A DNA stretch of 64,000 nucleotides from CAZGCA01 sp964524145 (GCA_964524145.1 CAZGCA010000002.1:62001-126000), one strand, 5' to 3'; counted from the stretch's first letter, positions 1 to 9,182 are shown. The notes: generated from the letters alone by a model not told the origin. Numbers and translations: made by a program.

Positions 1-680
1 GCGCTCACGTCGAGCACCACGCCGTCGAACTTTGCGACCTCGAGAGCGTGGACAACGTGTACAACCGAGACGGAATCGTCTACGGCCTGGATCTTCGGCA
101 GCACATCGTCAATGTCTTCGTCCCGGAACGTCGTCACCCGCAGCCGGACAATGTCCTCGCCGTACTCGGGTTCCGGCGTGAACTTGGACAGTTCCGGCAC
201 GAACTTGAACGCGGGCGCATACGGGCCGACCCACCGTACGTGCGGCGCGTCGGCGAGAAGCTCAACCTGGTCGGCGGGCAGCTTGACGATGTAGGCGTTG
301 TTCGGCACGTAGCCGACTATTCCGCCGCCCGCGGTCAAGACGCCTTCGCGCCAGTCGGGCTTGATCCTGCCGACGAACTGCACGATGAAGTAGCTGTTCG
401 TTCCTTCGGGATAGGCTTTTGCCGAGAGGTTCGCGCCGGCGAACTTCGGAACGAAGGTTTCGCGCAACGGATCGAACGTCGACCCCTTGAGCAGAAGCAG
501 GCTCTCGTCCGCTCTCTTGGCGGCGACCGATTCAACCTTCGCCCTTACCTGGTTCCCCGAGACGAACGTGGGCGCAGCTTTGGCGCTTTCCGCCACCTCG
601 CCTGGCAAGAACACCGCAGTGGCCAGAGATAAAGCTAACACGGCGACCGCAACCGCTGTAAGCCTGGATGGAATAGGCAT
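1..680 (-). CDS. Secreted subtilase-like (S8) protease, N-terminal part, cut by window edge
   Basis: The reading frame is open from an ATG at 680 leftward past the window edge (226 codons visible). It starts with a signal peptide: MPIPSRL, then a hydrophobic stretch ending near AESAKA. The next ~150 residues include YIVKLPADQVELLADAPHV and RWVGPYAPAFKF. This segment type is common in the N-terminal prodomain of bacterial S8 subtilisin-like proteases, where it acts as an intramolecular chaperone and inhibitor. The catalytic domain would lie outside the window, so the protease call is inference from the prodomain. A TGGAGGA Shine-Dalgarno (SD) site lies just upstream of the ATG, and a near-perfect sigma70 promoter lies at 742-771. 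Plus-strand ORFs over the region are antisense shadows. Confidence 0.6.
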   Translation of the reverse strand, partial: MPIPSRLTAVAVAVLALSLATAVFLPGEVAESAKAAPTFVSGNQVRAKVESVAAKRADESLLLLKGSTFDPLRETFVPKFAGANLSAKAYPEGTNSYFIVQFVGRIKPDWREGVLTAGGGIVGYVPNNAYIVKLPADQVELLADAPHVRWVGPYAPAFKFVPELSKFTPEPEYGEDIVRLRVTTFRDEDIDDVLPKIQAVDDSVSVVHVVHALEVAKFDGVVLDVS

Positions 681-741
681 AACATATCCTCCAAGTTGGG
701 GGGCTTCCCTGCTCTATTGTGCAAAGCTTGTTCCATTCGAG

Positions 742-771
742 ATTATACACATAGCCCCGTTACACTGTCAA
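742..771 (-). promoter_or_regulatory. Sigma70 promoter for the secreted protease gene
   Basis: On the minus strand the sequence reads TTGACA, an 18-nt spacer, then TATAAT: both hexamers are consensus. The implied start of transcription near 735 leaves a leader of about 55 nt before the ATG at 680. Confidence 0.8.
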
Positions 772-837
772 CAATATACGCTTTGGTATGGATTGCATCC
801 CTGCCTGGGAACGCAAGAAGCAAACTCGCAGACGCAC

Positions 838-867
838 TTGATAAGTCTCCTTGGCGTTTGATATACT
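838..867 (+). promoter_or_regulatory. Probable sigma70 promoter toward the receiver-PAS-GGDEF gene
   Basis: TTGATA, an 18-nt spacer and TATACT are in correct order on the plus strand. The leader to the start codon at 1123 would be about 250 nt. I saw no recognisable riboswitch or ORF in that leader. Confidence 0.45.
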
Positions 868-1122
868 ATATTGACCGAGAACAGCGCTGTGATGGGTGGA
901 AGCCTGGCGTTAGGGAGCACGTGCCCCGGATGAGGCGTTGGAGAGCTTTCTTGCCTGCTAATGCTCGGAGTGTCGAACCACCACCGTTATGCTGCACTTG
1001 CTCAATCCGCGGCTGTGCCGTTGTGTTGAGATTCCCGGAGACGGGTTCGAGCGGAACGTTGCGCGCAAAGAGACGTCCGGCGGGGGGAGACGCTTGAGGC
1101 ATACAGTGCCAGGTGCTGGCTG

Positions 1123-2502
1123 ATGGAAACAGCTAATCCGGAGAGCAGTGAGGTGAAGGACAAACGGGAAACAGGTGTCGCAGAACCCCGGCCTCGCTCG
1201 GAGCAAGCGGAAGGGGCGACATCAGTTGCATCCGCGGCCTGCGATCAGCCTCTTCTGGTTGTGGATGACGAAGATGAGGTGAGAGGTCTTGTCGTCCGAA
1301 CGATTCGAGAGCTTCTCGGATGGCAGTGTTTGGAAGCGTGCAACGGCGAGGAAGCGCTCGAAATCCTGGGATCGCAACCGGTCGGCATCGTGGTGACGGA
1401 CATGAAGATGCCTGGTATTGACGGACCAGAGTTGCTCATCCGTATCAAGTCAGAGTTACCCGACGTTGATGTGGTGGCGATGACGGGACATACCGAGGAA
1501 TACACGCTGACCAAACTGATTGAGTCAGGCGCAAGCGGTTTTCTTGCGAAACCGTTTTCGGCAAAAGCGCTCGAGGCGACGCTGCTCAGGGTCAACAAAG
1601 AGCGGCAGCTCATAAGGGAGCTGAAGCAGAAAGACGGCAGGCTGCGGGCGTCGGAACAAAGATACAGGATGCTATTCGAGCTATCGATGGATGGTATAGT
1701 GCTTGCCAAAATGGACGGGCTGCAAATCATCGATGCGAATAGAGAATTTTTGAGGCTTGCGGAATGTCCGCTCGAGGAGGCAAGGCAGCGGTCGTTCCTG
1801 GAATTTTGTTTCGAAGACGAACAACACCGTGTCCGGCGGGCGACCGAGTCGATTCTAAAACACGGCGTCGGACGAATGGCCGACGTCATGATGGTCAAGC
1901 GCAGCGGTGAGGCGTGCTTCGTGGACATTAGCGCCACCGTAATGGAGATCGATGGCGAAAAGCTGGTTCACCTCTCGACACGCGACGTCACATCGAAGCG
2001 CGAGATCCTTGAGGAACTCGCATCGGCGGCGATCACCGACGCACTGACAGGTTTGTACAACTACAGGTATTTCTACAAACGGCTCTCGGTTGCGCTCGCG
2101 CGCTGTACGCGGCAAAACCATCCAATCTCGCTTGTTATGTTCGATGTTGACAGGTTCAAGGCGTGTAATGACACGTATGGACACGTAGCCGGCGATGAGA
2201 TACTCTCGCGAGTCGGTGAGATAGTCCGCCATCAAACAAGGCAACATGTTGATGAAGGGTTCAGATACGGTGGCGACGAGTTTGCGGTCATCATGTGTGA
2301 GGCCGGGAAGGATACTTCCGGCAGAGTGGCCGAACGCATCCGCCAGGCATTTGAGGTCGGCGACAACAAGGGCACCTCTTTGAGCATAGGTGTCGTGCAG
2401 TATAACGGTGAATCGTCGCCTGAACAGTTTGTGAGTAGCGCTGACAAAGCAATGTACGAGGCGAAGGTTGCCGGCGGCAACAGGGTCCATGTAACGTCCT
2501 GA
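1123..2502 (+). CDS. Response regulator with receiver, PAS and GGDEF domains (diguanylate cyclase)
   Basis: Predicted soluble enzyme making cyclic di-GMP from two GTP under control of a phosphorylated receiver. Residues 43-160 form a receiver with the acidic pair D48/D49, phospho-acceptor D93 (VVTDMKMPG), T121 and K143 (LAKPF), all canonical. A PAS domain spans about 175-290. The GGDEF domain starts near 303 with an intact GGDEF at 383-387 preceded by RY. The inhibitory RxxD I-site is not canonical: Q-H-V-D stands where RxxD is expected, so product inhibition may be weak. The first ~40 residues are a charged, probably disordered lead. No partner kinase is adjacent. A hairpin terminator follows at 2522-2578. 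Confidence 0.93.
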   Translation: METANPESSEVKDKRETGVAEPRPRSEQAEGATSVASAACDQPLLVVDDEDEVRGLVVRTIRELLGWQCLEACNGEEALEILGSQPVGIVVTDMKMPGIDGPELLIRIKSELPDVDVVAMTGHTEEYTLTKLIESGASGFLAKPFSAKALEATLLRVNKERQLIRELKQKDGRLRASEQRYRMLFELSMDGIVLAKMDGLQIIDANREFLRLAECPLEEARQRSFLEFCFEDEQHRVRRATESILKHGVGRMADVMMVKRSGEACFVDISATVMEIDGEKLVHLSTRDVTSKREILEELASAAITDALTGLYNYRYFYKRLSVALARCTRQNHPISLVMFDVDRFKACNDTYGHVAGDEILSRVGEIVRHQTRQHVDEGFRYGGDEFAVIMCEAGKDTSGRVAERIRQAFEVGDNKGTSLSIGVVQYNGESSPEQFVSSADKAMYEAKVAGGNRVHVTS

Positions 2503-2521
2503 TCTTGTGTGTGTCTCCTGC

Positions 2522-2578
2522 AACGCCCGCAAGAAAGACGCTCGACACCAGGTGGTGACCAGCCGGGCCGGGCGTTTT
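2522..2578 (+). terminator. Long-stem intrinsic terminator after the GGDEF gene
   Basis: AACGCCCG at 2522-2529 pairs perfectly with CGGGCGTT at 2569-2576, followed by further T residues. The loop contains its own small hairpin, CACC-AGGT-GGTG. Confidence 0.6.
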
Positions 2579-2703
2579 GTCCTAAAGGGGTGGAACTGCG
2601 GCGTTGCTCACACGTATTCTGTGTTGTCTCCCTGCAGTGTTTCCGGGGGTATTGGAGAACAGGGCAGTAGTATGCGGAACGTCAAACGAGGCTTTGAACG
2701 AGA

Positions 2704-3630
2704 ATGGAAGTGCTCCTACCGGTAGCGGGTGTGGAGGTAAACGTCCTCCTGCTCGTATTGTTGGGTGCAGTGATAGGCTTCATGTCAGGCATGTTTGGCG
2801 TGGGCGGAGGTTTTCTGCTGACGCCGGCGATGTACATCTTCTTTCATATCCCGTACGAGGTTGCCATAGGCAGCAGCCTCGCGCAGATGATCGGGACATC
2901 GGCCTCGGGGGTTTTCCGACACCGCAAGCTCGGCAACATCGACTACAAGTTGGGGCTTGTCCTCGTCTGTGTTGTCGCTTTCGGGGTGGAAACAGGCGCG
3001 AGGATAGTGGAGCTATTGGAGCGAGTCGGCACGATACACGTTTTCTCACGGCAGATCGAGGCCATAGATTTTTACGTATCGCTCGCCTACATTGTGCTGC
3101 TCGCGGCCGTGGGCACGAGCATGTTCGTTGAAAGCAGGAAAGCGCTCAAACGACCCGCCCGGGCCGGGAAGGTGGACTCTGCGTTCGCACGACATATTAA
3201 GAAGATCAAGATCCCGCCACTGGTCTCGTTTCCAAAGAGCGGCGTGCACGATGTCTCCGTGTGGGTGATAGTCGGAATCGCTTTTTGTGTTGGGACGCTC
3301 TCAGGGCTTCTGGGCGTCGGAGGCGGCTTCGTCATGGTGCCCGCGCTCATCTATCTCATCGGTGTGCCGACGACTGTGGCAGTGGGAACCGGCTTGTTTC
3401 AAACCATGTTTGCGTCGTTGTTCGGAACCATCAGCCATTACCAGAAGGGTAACGTGGACCTGACGCTCGCAGCAGCGATACTTGCGGGCAGCGTTGTCGC
3501 GGCGCAATTCGGTGCCATTGCTACCAAGAAGCTCAGAGGCGCCAACATCCGGTGGACGTTTTCCCTGGTAACGTATCTGACGGCGGTCGTCGTGCTGGGG
3601 AAACTGCTCCACACGTTCGAGCTGTTCTGA
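2704..3630 (+). CDS. TauE/SafE family anion permease
   Basis: Integral membrane protein of 308 aa with about eight hydrophobic helices in two similar halves. Each half carries the family signature: GAVIGFMSGMFGVGGGFLLTP near residues 20-40 and GTLSGLLGVGGGFVMVPAL near 197-215. Family members export or import small sulfur anions or sulfonates (sulfite, taurine, sulfoacetate); the substrate here cannot be told. A soluble linker of about 40 basic residues separates the halves. The SD before ATG 2704 is weak; a GTG ten codons downstream, still ahead of the first helix, is an alternative. The gene stands alone between a terminator and a convergent lipoprotein gene. Confidence 0.88.
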   Translation: MEVLLPVAGVEVNVLLLVLLGAVIGFMSGMFGVGGGFLLTPAMYIFFHIPYEVAIGSSLAQMIGTSASGVFRHRKLGNIDYKLGLVLVCVVAFGVETGARIVELLERVGTIHVFSRQIEAIDFYVSLAYIVLLAAVGTSMFVESRKALKRPARAGKVDSAFARHIKKIKIPPLVSFPKSGVHDVSVWVIVGIAFCVGTLSGLLGVGGGFVMVPALIYLIGVPTTVAVGTGLFQTMFASLFGTISHYQKGNVDLTLAAAILAGSVVAAQFGAIATKKLRGANIRWTFSLVTYLTAVVVLGKLLHTFELF

Positions 3631-3674
3631 GTTCCGGCACTCAGTGCCTCCGGCGCTGCGGTTTTCGAGACGCG

Positions 3675-3699
3675 AGCAGACCTCTTCTGAGGTCGTGCT
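3675..3699. terminator. Stem-loop between convergent genes
   Basis: GACCTC-TTCT-GAGGTC is a perfect 6-bp hairpin (3679-3694), extended by AGCA/TGCT with one bulged G. It lies between the stop codons of the TauE permease and the convergent lipoprotein gene. There is no T-run, so a terminator role is only likely from position. Confidence 0.35.
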
Positions 3700-3726
3700 G
3701 CGTGGAACCGGTCCGACACCCGGTTG

Positions 3727-4347
3727 CTACTGCTTCTTAAACCATTCGCCTTCCGCCGATTGGACGAGATGGCCTGGTCGAGCGGTTTCCTCATGTACTG
3801 ACCGGAAAGCTTCCTGGATAACGTCCAGCGCTGATCGCGGCAGTTTGTTCTCGCGGACGAGTGTTTCGTAGATATCCCACCGGTCCCCGTTTTCCGCTAG
3901 AATGGTTAGTGTGATTCGGTTGTGGAGCTTGCCGTCAACGTCGGAATGGGGGGATGACCGCCTGGCAACGCCGGGCAGCATGCAAGAGCCGCCGAGCATT
4001 GGTACCTGTTGTATCCTGTCATGGATGAGGGCGCGGTTGTTCTCGCCGATGTAGCCCTCGTCTTTGAATTCTTCGACCAGCACGTACCGTGTGCGCCGCG
4101 CACTTATGGCATCGCGTATCGCAGGTATGTCCACGGTCAGATCCGCGAAGTCTGACAGCGTCAACGGACTTTCGGACGGTTGTGCTACGGCGGCCTCAAT
4201 CTGTAACGCAGCCTCCCTTATGGTATCTTGCGGCACTTGCCGGGAACGTTGCGTAACCGGTGTGGTGCACGCAGACACGACCAACAGCAGCATCACCGCC
4301 GGTACGGCGCCGAGAAGACGCTTGGGTACAAGATGGTGTCTATCCAT
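3727..4347 (-). CDS. Lipoprotein, weakly similar to YdbL/DUF1318 proteins
   Basis: A 206-aa protein with a lipoprotein signal: a hydrophobic stretch ending in VVSAC with the lipid-accepting Cys at residue 27. The body is predicted periplasmic and mostly helical. The segment EEFKDEGYIGENNRALIHDR faintly recalls the YdbL/DUF1318 repeat, where a Gly-rich turn precedes a helix; this similarity is weak and by eye. The start ATG overlaps the end of the upstream GAF-GGDEF gene by 8 nt, so the two are probably translationally coupled. Function unknown; attachment to the envelope and co-expression with a c-di-GMP enzyme are the useful facts. Confidence 0.7.
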   Translation of the reverse strand: MDRHHLVPKRLLGAVPAVMLLLVVSACTTPVTQRSRQVPQDTIREAALQIEAAVAQPSESPLTLSDFADLTVDIPAIRDAISARRTRYVLVEEFKDEGYIGENNRALIHDRIQQVPMLGGSCMLPGVARRSSPHSDVDGKLHNRITLTILAENGDRWDIYETLVRENKLPRSALDVIQEAFRSVHEETARPGHLVQSAEGEWFKKQ

Positions 4348-6034
4348 GGCTCATACTCTTTCGGTAAACGACAACCTTATTCTTGCCACAATTCTTGGCT
4401 TCTGCCAGTGCCACATCGGCACACCTCAGCAGGTCATCGTGAGCCTCCATCCGGTCACGGGAATACGTGGCAACGCCGACGCTCACGGTTATGCGAAAAC
4501 TGCGCGGTAACCCCGCATATCGTATCTTGGACACGGTATCCCGGAGCCGTTCAGCCTGTGCGATTGCGCCGGGTTCGCCGGTTTGGGGCATGATGAGAAC
4601 AAACTCTTCACCGCCGTACCGTGCCAGCGTGTCGGTCTTTCGAACACGTGCCTGCATGCCGTGAGCAAGCTCGCGCAGGACCAAGTCGCCGGTAAGGTGA
4701 CCGTAGGTGTCGTTGACGAACTTGAAGTTATCGGTATCGATTATCAAGCACGACAGGCCGGATCCGTACCGTTCGGCACGCTGGAACTCGGCGCGCAGCC
4801 TGTTCTTGAAGTAGCGGTTGTTATACAGTCCCGTGAGCTCATCCGTGATGGCGAGCCGCTCGAGCTTATCGTTGGCGGCTTGAATCGACTCAAAAAGATG
4901 CGCTCGCTCTATAGCGCTGCCGGCTGCGTTAGCTACTATCTCGCAAAACTGCACCTCGCGTCTCGAGAAGCCCGCCTCGTGACGTGCGGCCCGCAGCAGG
5001 AGCGTGCCCGCTGCCTCGTGACGCAGCGTTATCGGCACCACAATCAGCGACCGCAGCCCTGCGTCAACGAGGTTGTCGCGAACGTCTGCCATCATCGGGT
5101 CGCGGAAGATGTCGTTGACCACAATACAGCTGTTGGTGGCGATTGCTTTGGTCACCTCAGGATACTTGTCAAGCGAAATCATGATGTTATGAACAGCCGG
5201 GTCCTCGTGCGAGACTATCACGTGCCCGGTTTCCTCGTCCTGCCAGGCGCGAAGCACGGAGCACCGCGCCACGCTGATCACCTGTGCGATCTTCTCGGCG
5301 AATACGTAGAGCACGTCGTGTGTGCGGCGAAGGGTTGAGATGCTCTTGACTATGTCAAGAACCAGGAAAAGGTCGTCTTGTCTTGCCTCGGCACTCGTCC
5401 GGTCTGCCATCACTCGCTCGGCTATGCGGTTCATAAGAATCAGGCTGGATTCGACCTTCTGCGGGGTCGCAGTCGCCGCGCTTCCTGGCAACCGCGGTTT
5501 GCAGCCTGCAGCGCTTAGAGCGGTGCGTGCGGTCGCACGGGCGATCTTATGGTCCACAGTTAACACTCCCCTGAACGTGTGGATACCACTGGGGCGGCCC
5601 GGCGGCCTCGACTGCAAACCCACAATTCCGACTGACAGGTTCGGGGACAGTATGATACAGAAACGCTCGCCTGTCTTTCGCCCTCGTTTTATGGCAGGCA
5701 ACAGCTTGAGATGTTTGTGTTTCTCCTTTTCCAACGACCTCATCCGCCCGAATATGTATGCGCCTTTTGCTGCGACTAATGTTCTGTCGCCTATTGTCTC
5801 GTGCGCCGTTGTGCTGTCGGCGATGATGACCGCCTCGACAATACGGGGAACTGCGGCATGCAACAGTTCCGAGAGCGCTATCTCGAACGAAGCCGCGTTG
5901 TCTATCATAACGAGTTCTGTCTTGCCTCGCTTGGCTGCTTCTTCAACAACTGTAATCAGGTCTTCCGCAGGGGTGCGCGCGCCTTTAGAGCTTTTGGCCA
6001 TGACGATCACCTTGCCCCGCCCGCGTCTATCCAT
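4340..6034 (-). CDS. GAF-GGDEF diguanylate cyclase with an unidentified N-terminal sensor domain
   Basis: A 564-aa protein. Residues ~40-175 form an alpha/beta domain I do not recognise with certainty; a DICT-like sensory domain is one possibility. A GAF domain spans about 228-385 and the GGDEF domain runs from ~395 to the end. The active site reads GGEEF at 474-478, and the inhibitory I-site RKTD is intact at 465-468, so c-di-GMP feedback is expected. No membrane segment is visible. Two starts are possible: ATG 6034 or ATG eleven codons later, the latter with AAGGTG upstream. It lies directly downstream of rfbD and overlaps the lipoprotein gene, at the tail of the flagellar/sugar gene string. 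Confidence 0.9.
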   Translation of the reverse strand: MDRRGRGKVIVMAKSSKGARTPAEDLITVVEEAAKRGKTELVMIDNAASFEIALSELLHAAVPRIVEAVIIADSTTAHETIGDRTLVAAKGAYIFGRMRSLEKEKHKHLKLLPAIKRGRKTGERFCIILSPNLSVGIVGLQSRPPGRPSGIHTFRGVLTVDHKIARATARTALSAAGCKPRLPGSAATATPQKVESSLILMNRIAERVMADRTSAEARQDDLFLVLDIVKSISTLRRTHDVLYVFAEKIAQVISVARCSVLRAWQDEETGHVIVSHEDPAVHNIMISLDKYPEVTKAIATNSCIVVNDIFRDPMMADVRDNLVDAGLRSLIVVPITLRHEAAGTLLLRAARHEAGFSRREVQFCEIVANAAGSAIERAHLFESIQAANDKLERLAITDELTGLYNNRYFKNRLRAEFQRAERYGSGLSCLIIDTDNFKFVNDTYGHLTGDLVLRELAHGMQARVRKTDTLARYGGEEFVLIMPQTGEPGAIAQAERLRDTVSKIRYAGLPRSFRITVSVGVATYSRDRMEAHDDLLRCADVALAEAKNCGKNKVVVYRKSMSHG

Positions 6035-6093
6035 AGTCGAGCCCTCAACACCCGGGGGTTCTTGTAGTGGCGGTTCATGCCAGCCGTTCCTTT

Positions 6094-6957
6094 CTAGTTC
6101 TCACGATTGTGTCCTCCATTGTTTTGCGACTCCATGAACGCGGCCAGTGCATCCCTCCAGTGACGCATCTTTATACCATAAGCGGACTCGACGGCCGCGC
6201 TGCTGAGCACCGAGTACGCGGGACGCTTCGCAGGGAGCGGGTACTCGGACGTCGGAATGGGAACCACCTCGCAATCAAGCCCTGCGACCCGGACGATCTC
6301 GGTCGCAAACTCGTACCATGAACACTCGCCGCTATTAGTAACATGATACGTCCCGTACTTGGGTTCTCCAACCATCGCAGCAACGGTCGCGGCAAGATCG
6401 CGAGCCCATGTCGGCGATCCCGTTTGGTCGTTTACGACCCGCAGTTCTCGTCGTTCCTGTGCCAGCCGCAGTATGGTCTTGACAAAGTTGTGGCCGCTCT
6501 CGCCATAGAGCCATGCTGTTCTGAGGATCCAAGATCGCGGACAGACCGTCCGGACGCTTTGCTCGCCCGCCAGCTTGGATTTGCCGTAAACGTTCAGCGG
6601 GTTCGGCTGATCGTCCTCCGTGTATGGGATTGTCTTGGTCCCGTCGAATACGTAATCGGTGCTGAAATACACCATGGCGGCTTTCCGCTCGGTAGCGCAC
6701 GAGGCGACGGTGCCCGTGCCGATAGCGTTGATGTCCATCGCCTTGTCAGGCTGGTTCTCGCAGTCGTCCACCTGCGTCATTGCTGCTGCATGGATGACAA
6801 TCTTGGGTTTGGCCCGTTTCATGAACGCCATCGTTGCGGATAGATCTGTAATGTCGAACTCGTCGATATCGGCTGCGGTGACGTTATGCTTCTCTTCGAG
6901 CACCGCACACAGCTCTCTTCCAAGCATCCCTTTGGCACCGGTAACGAGGATATTCAC
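6094..6957 (-). CDS. rfbD: dTDP-4-dehydrorhamnose reductase
   Basis: Extended short-chain dehydrogenase of 287 aa, the usual size for RfbD/RmlD. It would reduce dTDP-4-keto-L-rhamnose to dTDP-L-rhamnose with NAD(P)H. Visible signs are the nucleotide-binding GAKGMLG at residues 7-13, the STDYVFDG block, and the catalytic YGKSK. The C-terminal region has the family-typical RPAYSVLSS. It starts 2 nt after the stop of the epimerase-like gene, so the two form an operon. RmlA and RmlB are not in the window. A glycan for the envelope or flagellum is a reasonable inference, not shown. Confidence 0.93.
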   Translation of the reverse strand: MNILVTGAKGMLGRELCAVLEEKHNVTAADIDEFDITDLSATMAFMKRAKPKIVIHAAAMTQVDDCENQPDKAMDINAIGTGTVASCATERKAAMVYFSTDYVFDGTKTIPYTEDDQPNPLNVYGKSKLAGEQSVRTVCPRSWILRTAWLYGESGHNFVKTILRLAQERRELRVVNDQTGSPTWARDLAATVAAMVGEPKYGTYHVTNSGECSWYEFATEIVRVAGLDCEVVPIPTSEYPLPAKRPAYSVLSSAAVESAYGIKMRHWRDALAAFMESQNNGGHNREN

Positions 6958-6959
6958 CG

Positions 6960-7415
6960 CTATCGGTCACGCCGCGCCCAGTCATAGGGAATGGTATCCC
7001 CATGCGGCTCGACGCGGTATTCGTCGGGTTCGTCGTGGTTGTACGGTTCGGTGGGACAATTGACGACGACAGACTCCTCCTCGCCAATACACTTGAACCC
7101 GTGGTACACCTTGGGCGGAATCTGTACGAGCAGGGGGTTATGCTCGCCCAGAAAGAACTCGTTGATCTCACCGCGAGTGGGCGAGTCTTCGCGCGGATCG
7201 TACAGAACGAGTTTCATCATCCCTTTGACGACGGCCATATTGTCCGTCTGCTTCTTGTGGTAGTGCCATGCCTTAACGGCTCCGGGGTACGCCGTGGTCA
7301 TGTACACCTGTCCGAAACGATCGAATAGCTCATCGTCGGCCCGGAGTAGTTCCATCACTCTGCCCCGTTCATCAGGTATCGGCTTCAACTGTTTGGTTCG
7401 GACACCGTCGATCAA
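6960..7415 (-). CDS. dTDP-4-dehydrorhamnose 3,5-epimerase-like cupin
   Basis: A 151-aa single-domain cupin of the RmlC superfamily. Recognisable segments are PDERGRVMELLR near the start, AWHYHKKQTDNM (substrate and catalytic His region), and IPPKVYHGFKCIGEEES with the late-strand His. It would epimerise C3/C5 of dTDP-4-keto-6-deoxyglucose, feeding the adjacent RfbD. It is about 30 residues shorter than typical RmlC (~180 aa) and belongs to the shorter dTDP-sugar epimerase-like group, so it could also be a 3- or 5-only epimerase or isomerase. The start is ATG 7415, 13 nt after the creatininase-like gene ends. Confidence 0.82.
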   Translation of the reverse strand: MIDGVRTKQLKPIPDERGRVMELLRADDELFDRFGQVYMTTAYPGAVKAWHYHKKQTDNMAVVKGMMKLVLYDPREDSPTRGEINEFFLGEHNPLLVQIPPKVYHGFKCIGEEESVVVNCPTEPYNHDEPDEYRVEPHGDTIPYDWARRDR

Positions 7416-7428
7416 CGCGCCGCCCCCC

Positions 7429-8268
7429 TTATGGTGAACTCACAATCTTGTCAACAATAAATTCCACAGCAACCTCAACGATATCCCCGCCGAACTTGGC
7501 GTCCGCGATGATCTTTCGCCTCCGCTTGAAGTCGTCAAGGCACATCACCAACCCTGCTATCTCGCGAAGCGGGTCGAACTCCTTGCCGCCAAACTCGATG
7601 TACCCGCCAAGGCCTGCAATGGCAGGCCAACGCCTGAGCGCATCGAGAGGGTCGTCCGCTGCCACGCGGTTCATCTCCGCCAGCTTGTCGAAGTCCACAT
7701 CGCCGAAGTGCGCGGCCATCGAGTGTTCCACATGGTACGCGTGTTCACCGCCAGCCGCAAAGTTCTCTATGACAAACTCGGCTGCTTCGAACGATTCGAG
7801 GCCGGGGATCGGCCTGAGCACTCCGGGCATGAACGATTCTGTCTGCACGCCAAGCTGCTTGGATATTTCGTCGTCCCGCGTCGGCAGGAGACGGTTACCG
7901 CCGTGGCCGATAACCATTAATACCTTCCGCGGCCTGAAACTGAAGCTCTCAATCCAAGGTTTCGCTGTCGCGATCAATCCCTCCACAAACGCATTGAATG
8001 GCATGTACTGCGGAGACCAGTTCCTGGCGATCTCGCCTACCGAGTCGGTCGAGAACGGCAGATGGGCTGCAAATGTCGCGCCGGTGCGCTGGCAAGCCAT
8101 ATGTACCAAGGCCTTGATATTCCGGCTGTCAATATCCGGCGGCATCGCCTGCCCGTGGGCTTCGAAATCGTTAGCGACGGTGAACAGAAGCACCTCGCGA
8201 TTTGCCGAGCTGTGCGGCCCGTAGGCGGCAAGCTTCTCATTCGGAACTGTCAAGAAACTGTTCGTCAA
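7429..8268 (-). CDS. Creatininase-family amidohydrolase
   Basis: A 279-aa protein of the creatininase fold, metal-dependent enzymes that hydrolyse cyclic amides or act in cofactor maturation. It has the family core MVIGHGGNRLL (residues ~115-125) and the later GGEHAYHVEHSMAAHFGD block, which matches the HAG/E-rich metal site. Substrate unknown. The start is TTG at 8268, preceded by GGAGAAGGAG; no ATG start fits. It sits 56 nt downstream of flhG, where many bacteria have fliA, and upstream of the rhamnose genes. Its presence in the string probably reflects co-transcription rather than a flagellar function. Confidence 0.8.
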   Translation of the reverse strand: MTNSFLTVPNEKLAAYGPHSSANREVLLFTVANDFEAHGQAMPPDIDSRNIKALVHMACQRTGATFAAHLPFSTDSVGEIARNWSPQYMPFNAFVEGLIATAKPWIESFSFRPRKVLMVIGHGGNRLLPTRDDEISKQLGVQTESFMPGVLRPIPGLESFEAAEFVIENFAAGGEHAYHVEHSMAAHFGDVDFDKLAEMNRVAADDPLDALRRWPAIAGLGGYIEFGGKEFDPLREIAGLVMCLDDFKRRRKIIADAKFGGDIVEVAVEFIVDKIVSSP

Positions 8269-8324
8269 CGCTCCTTCTCCTATGAGTTATCACTCGCAAC
8301 ATTTAACCGCGAGTATCAGCAACG

Positions 8325-9182
8325 TTATCCTGTGACACCAAACGCGTCTGCCAGCCGTCTCATGAAGCTGAATCTCTTGACCGGCACGCTGCGCATGGTA
8401 CTGTCAACAATTGTCCCGGCTATTCTGGAGATCGCTTTGGATGCGGCGGTGTTTGGGAACGCCTCGATCACCGGTATTTTGCCTATTACCGCCCGGCCGA
8501 CATTGGGATCTCGAGGCACGAAACCCAGAACCTTGACCCGACACCCCAAAAACTGTTTCGCCACCGAGACGATCCGATCCGCAACCTTGCGCGCATGATT
8601 CATGTTGTCGCACATGTTCACGAGTAGCTTGATTATTGCCAGGTCGTCCTCAGCGACGATGGTCTTTATCATCGCGTACGCGTCGAGCACTGCAGACGGC
8701 TCCGGTGTGGTTACCAACACCACTTCGTCCGCTGCGAGCGTGAATCCTATGACGTTACGCGACATACCAGCCATTGTGTCAACGATTATTATATCCGCCT
8801 CGGACTGCAGCGTGTCAAACGAATCGATCAACGCCTTGCGGTGTTCATCGTCGAGGTTGGCCATCCCACTGACGCCCGAACTCCCCGGTATCACAGAAAC
8901 GCCCCCGGGCCCCGAGACCATAATCTCGTTCATCGTCTTTGTGCCTACGACGACATCTTCGAGATTGTACTCCGACGATATGCCCAGAAGAACTTCCACG
9001 TTGGCGAGACCCAGGTCAACATCAAGAAGCAGCACCCGGTTGTTCTTGCGGGCGAGAGTTATACCCAGGTTGATCACCATGTTTGTCTTGCCCACTCCGC
9101 CCTTGCCGCTGGTGACGGTGATGATCCTGGCCGGGGCAACCTCTCTTTCGGCTCGTTGCCTCAATCGTGTAGCCTGATCCAC
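8325..9182 (-). CDS. flhG: FlhG/FleN flagellar-number ATPase (MinD family)
   Basis: A 285-aa SIMIBI-class ATPase that sets number and placement of flagella by activating the FlhF GTPase. The deviant Walker A GKGGVGKT is at 26-33, followed by LLLDVDLGLANVEVLLG and VDTMAGMSRNV. The N-terminus reads MDQATRLRQ, the DQAxxLR activator motif that inserts into FlhF and stimulates its GTPase. The C-terminal membrane-targeting helix region is basic (RSVPVKRFSFMRRLADAF). It lies 3 nt downstream of flhF. Start ATG 9182 retains the activator motif, which supports it. Confidence 0.95.
   Translation of the reverse strand: MDQATRLRQRAEREVAPARIITVTSGKGGVGKTNMVINLGITLARKNNRVLLLDVDLGLANVEVLLGISSEYNLEDVVVGTKTMNEIMVSGPGGVSVIPGSSGVSGMANLDDEHRKALIDSFDTLQSEADIIIVDTMAGMSRNVIGFTLAADEVVLVTTPEPSAVLDAYAMIKTIVAEDDLAIIKLLVNMCDNMNHARKVADRIVSVAKQFLGCRVKVLGFVPRDPNVGRAVIGKIPVIEAFPNTAASKAISRIAGTIVDSTMRSVPVKRFSFMRRLADAFGVTG

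Larger units (their letters stand above)
681..1122. other. Divergent intergenic region with two back-to-back promoters
   Basis: This 442-nt gap separates the leftward protease gene from the rightward GGDEF gene. It holds the two promoters listed separately. Short ORFs here lack coding character, and no known riboswitch consensus was seen. Confidence 0.6.

Noticed and set aside
48..632. 194-codon plus-strand ORF at the window edge
   Set aside because: The minus strand over the same bases has a signal peptide, SD, consensus promoter and S8-prodomain-like sequence.
960..1110. c-di-GMP riboswitch in the leader of the GGDEF gene
   Set aside because: The conserved GEMM core sequence was not found in the leader.
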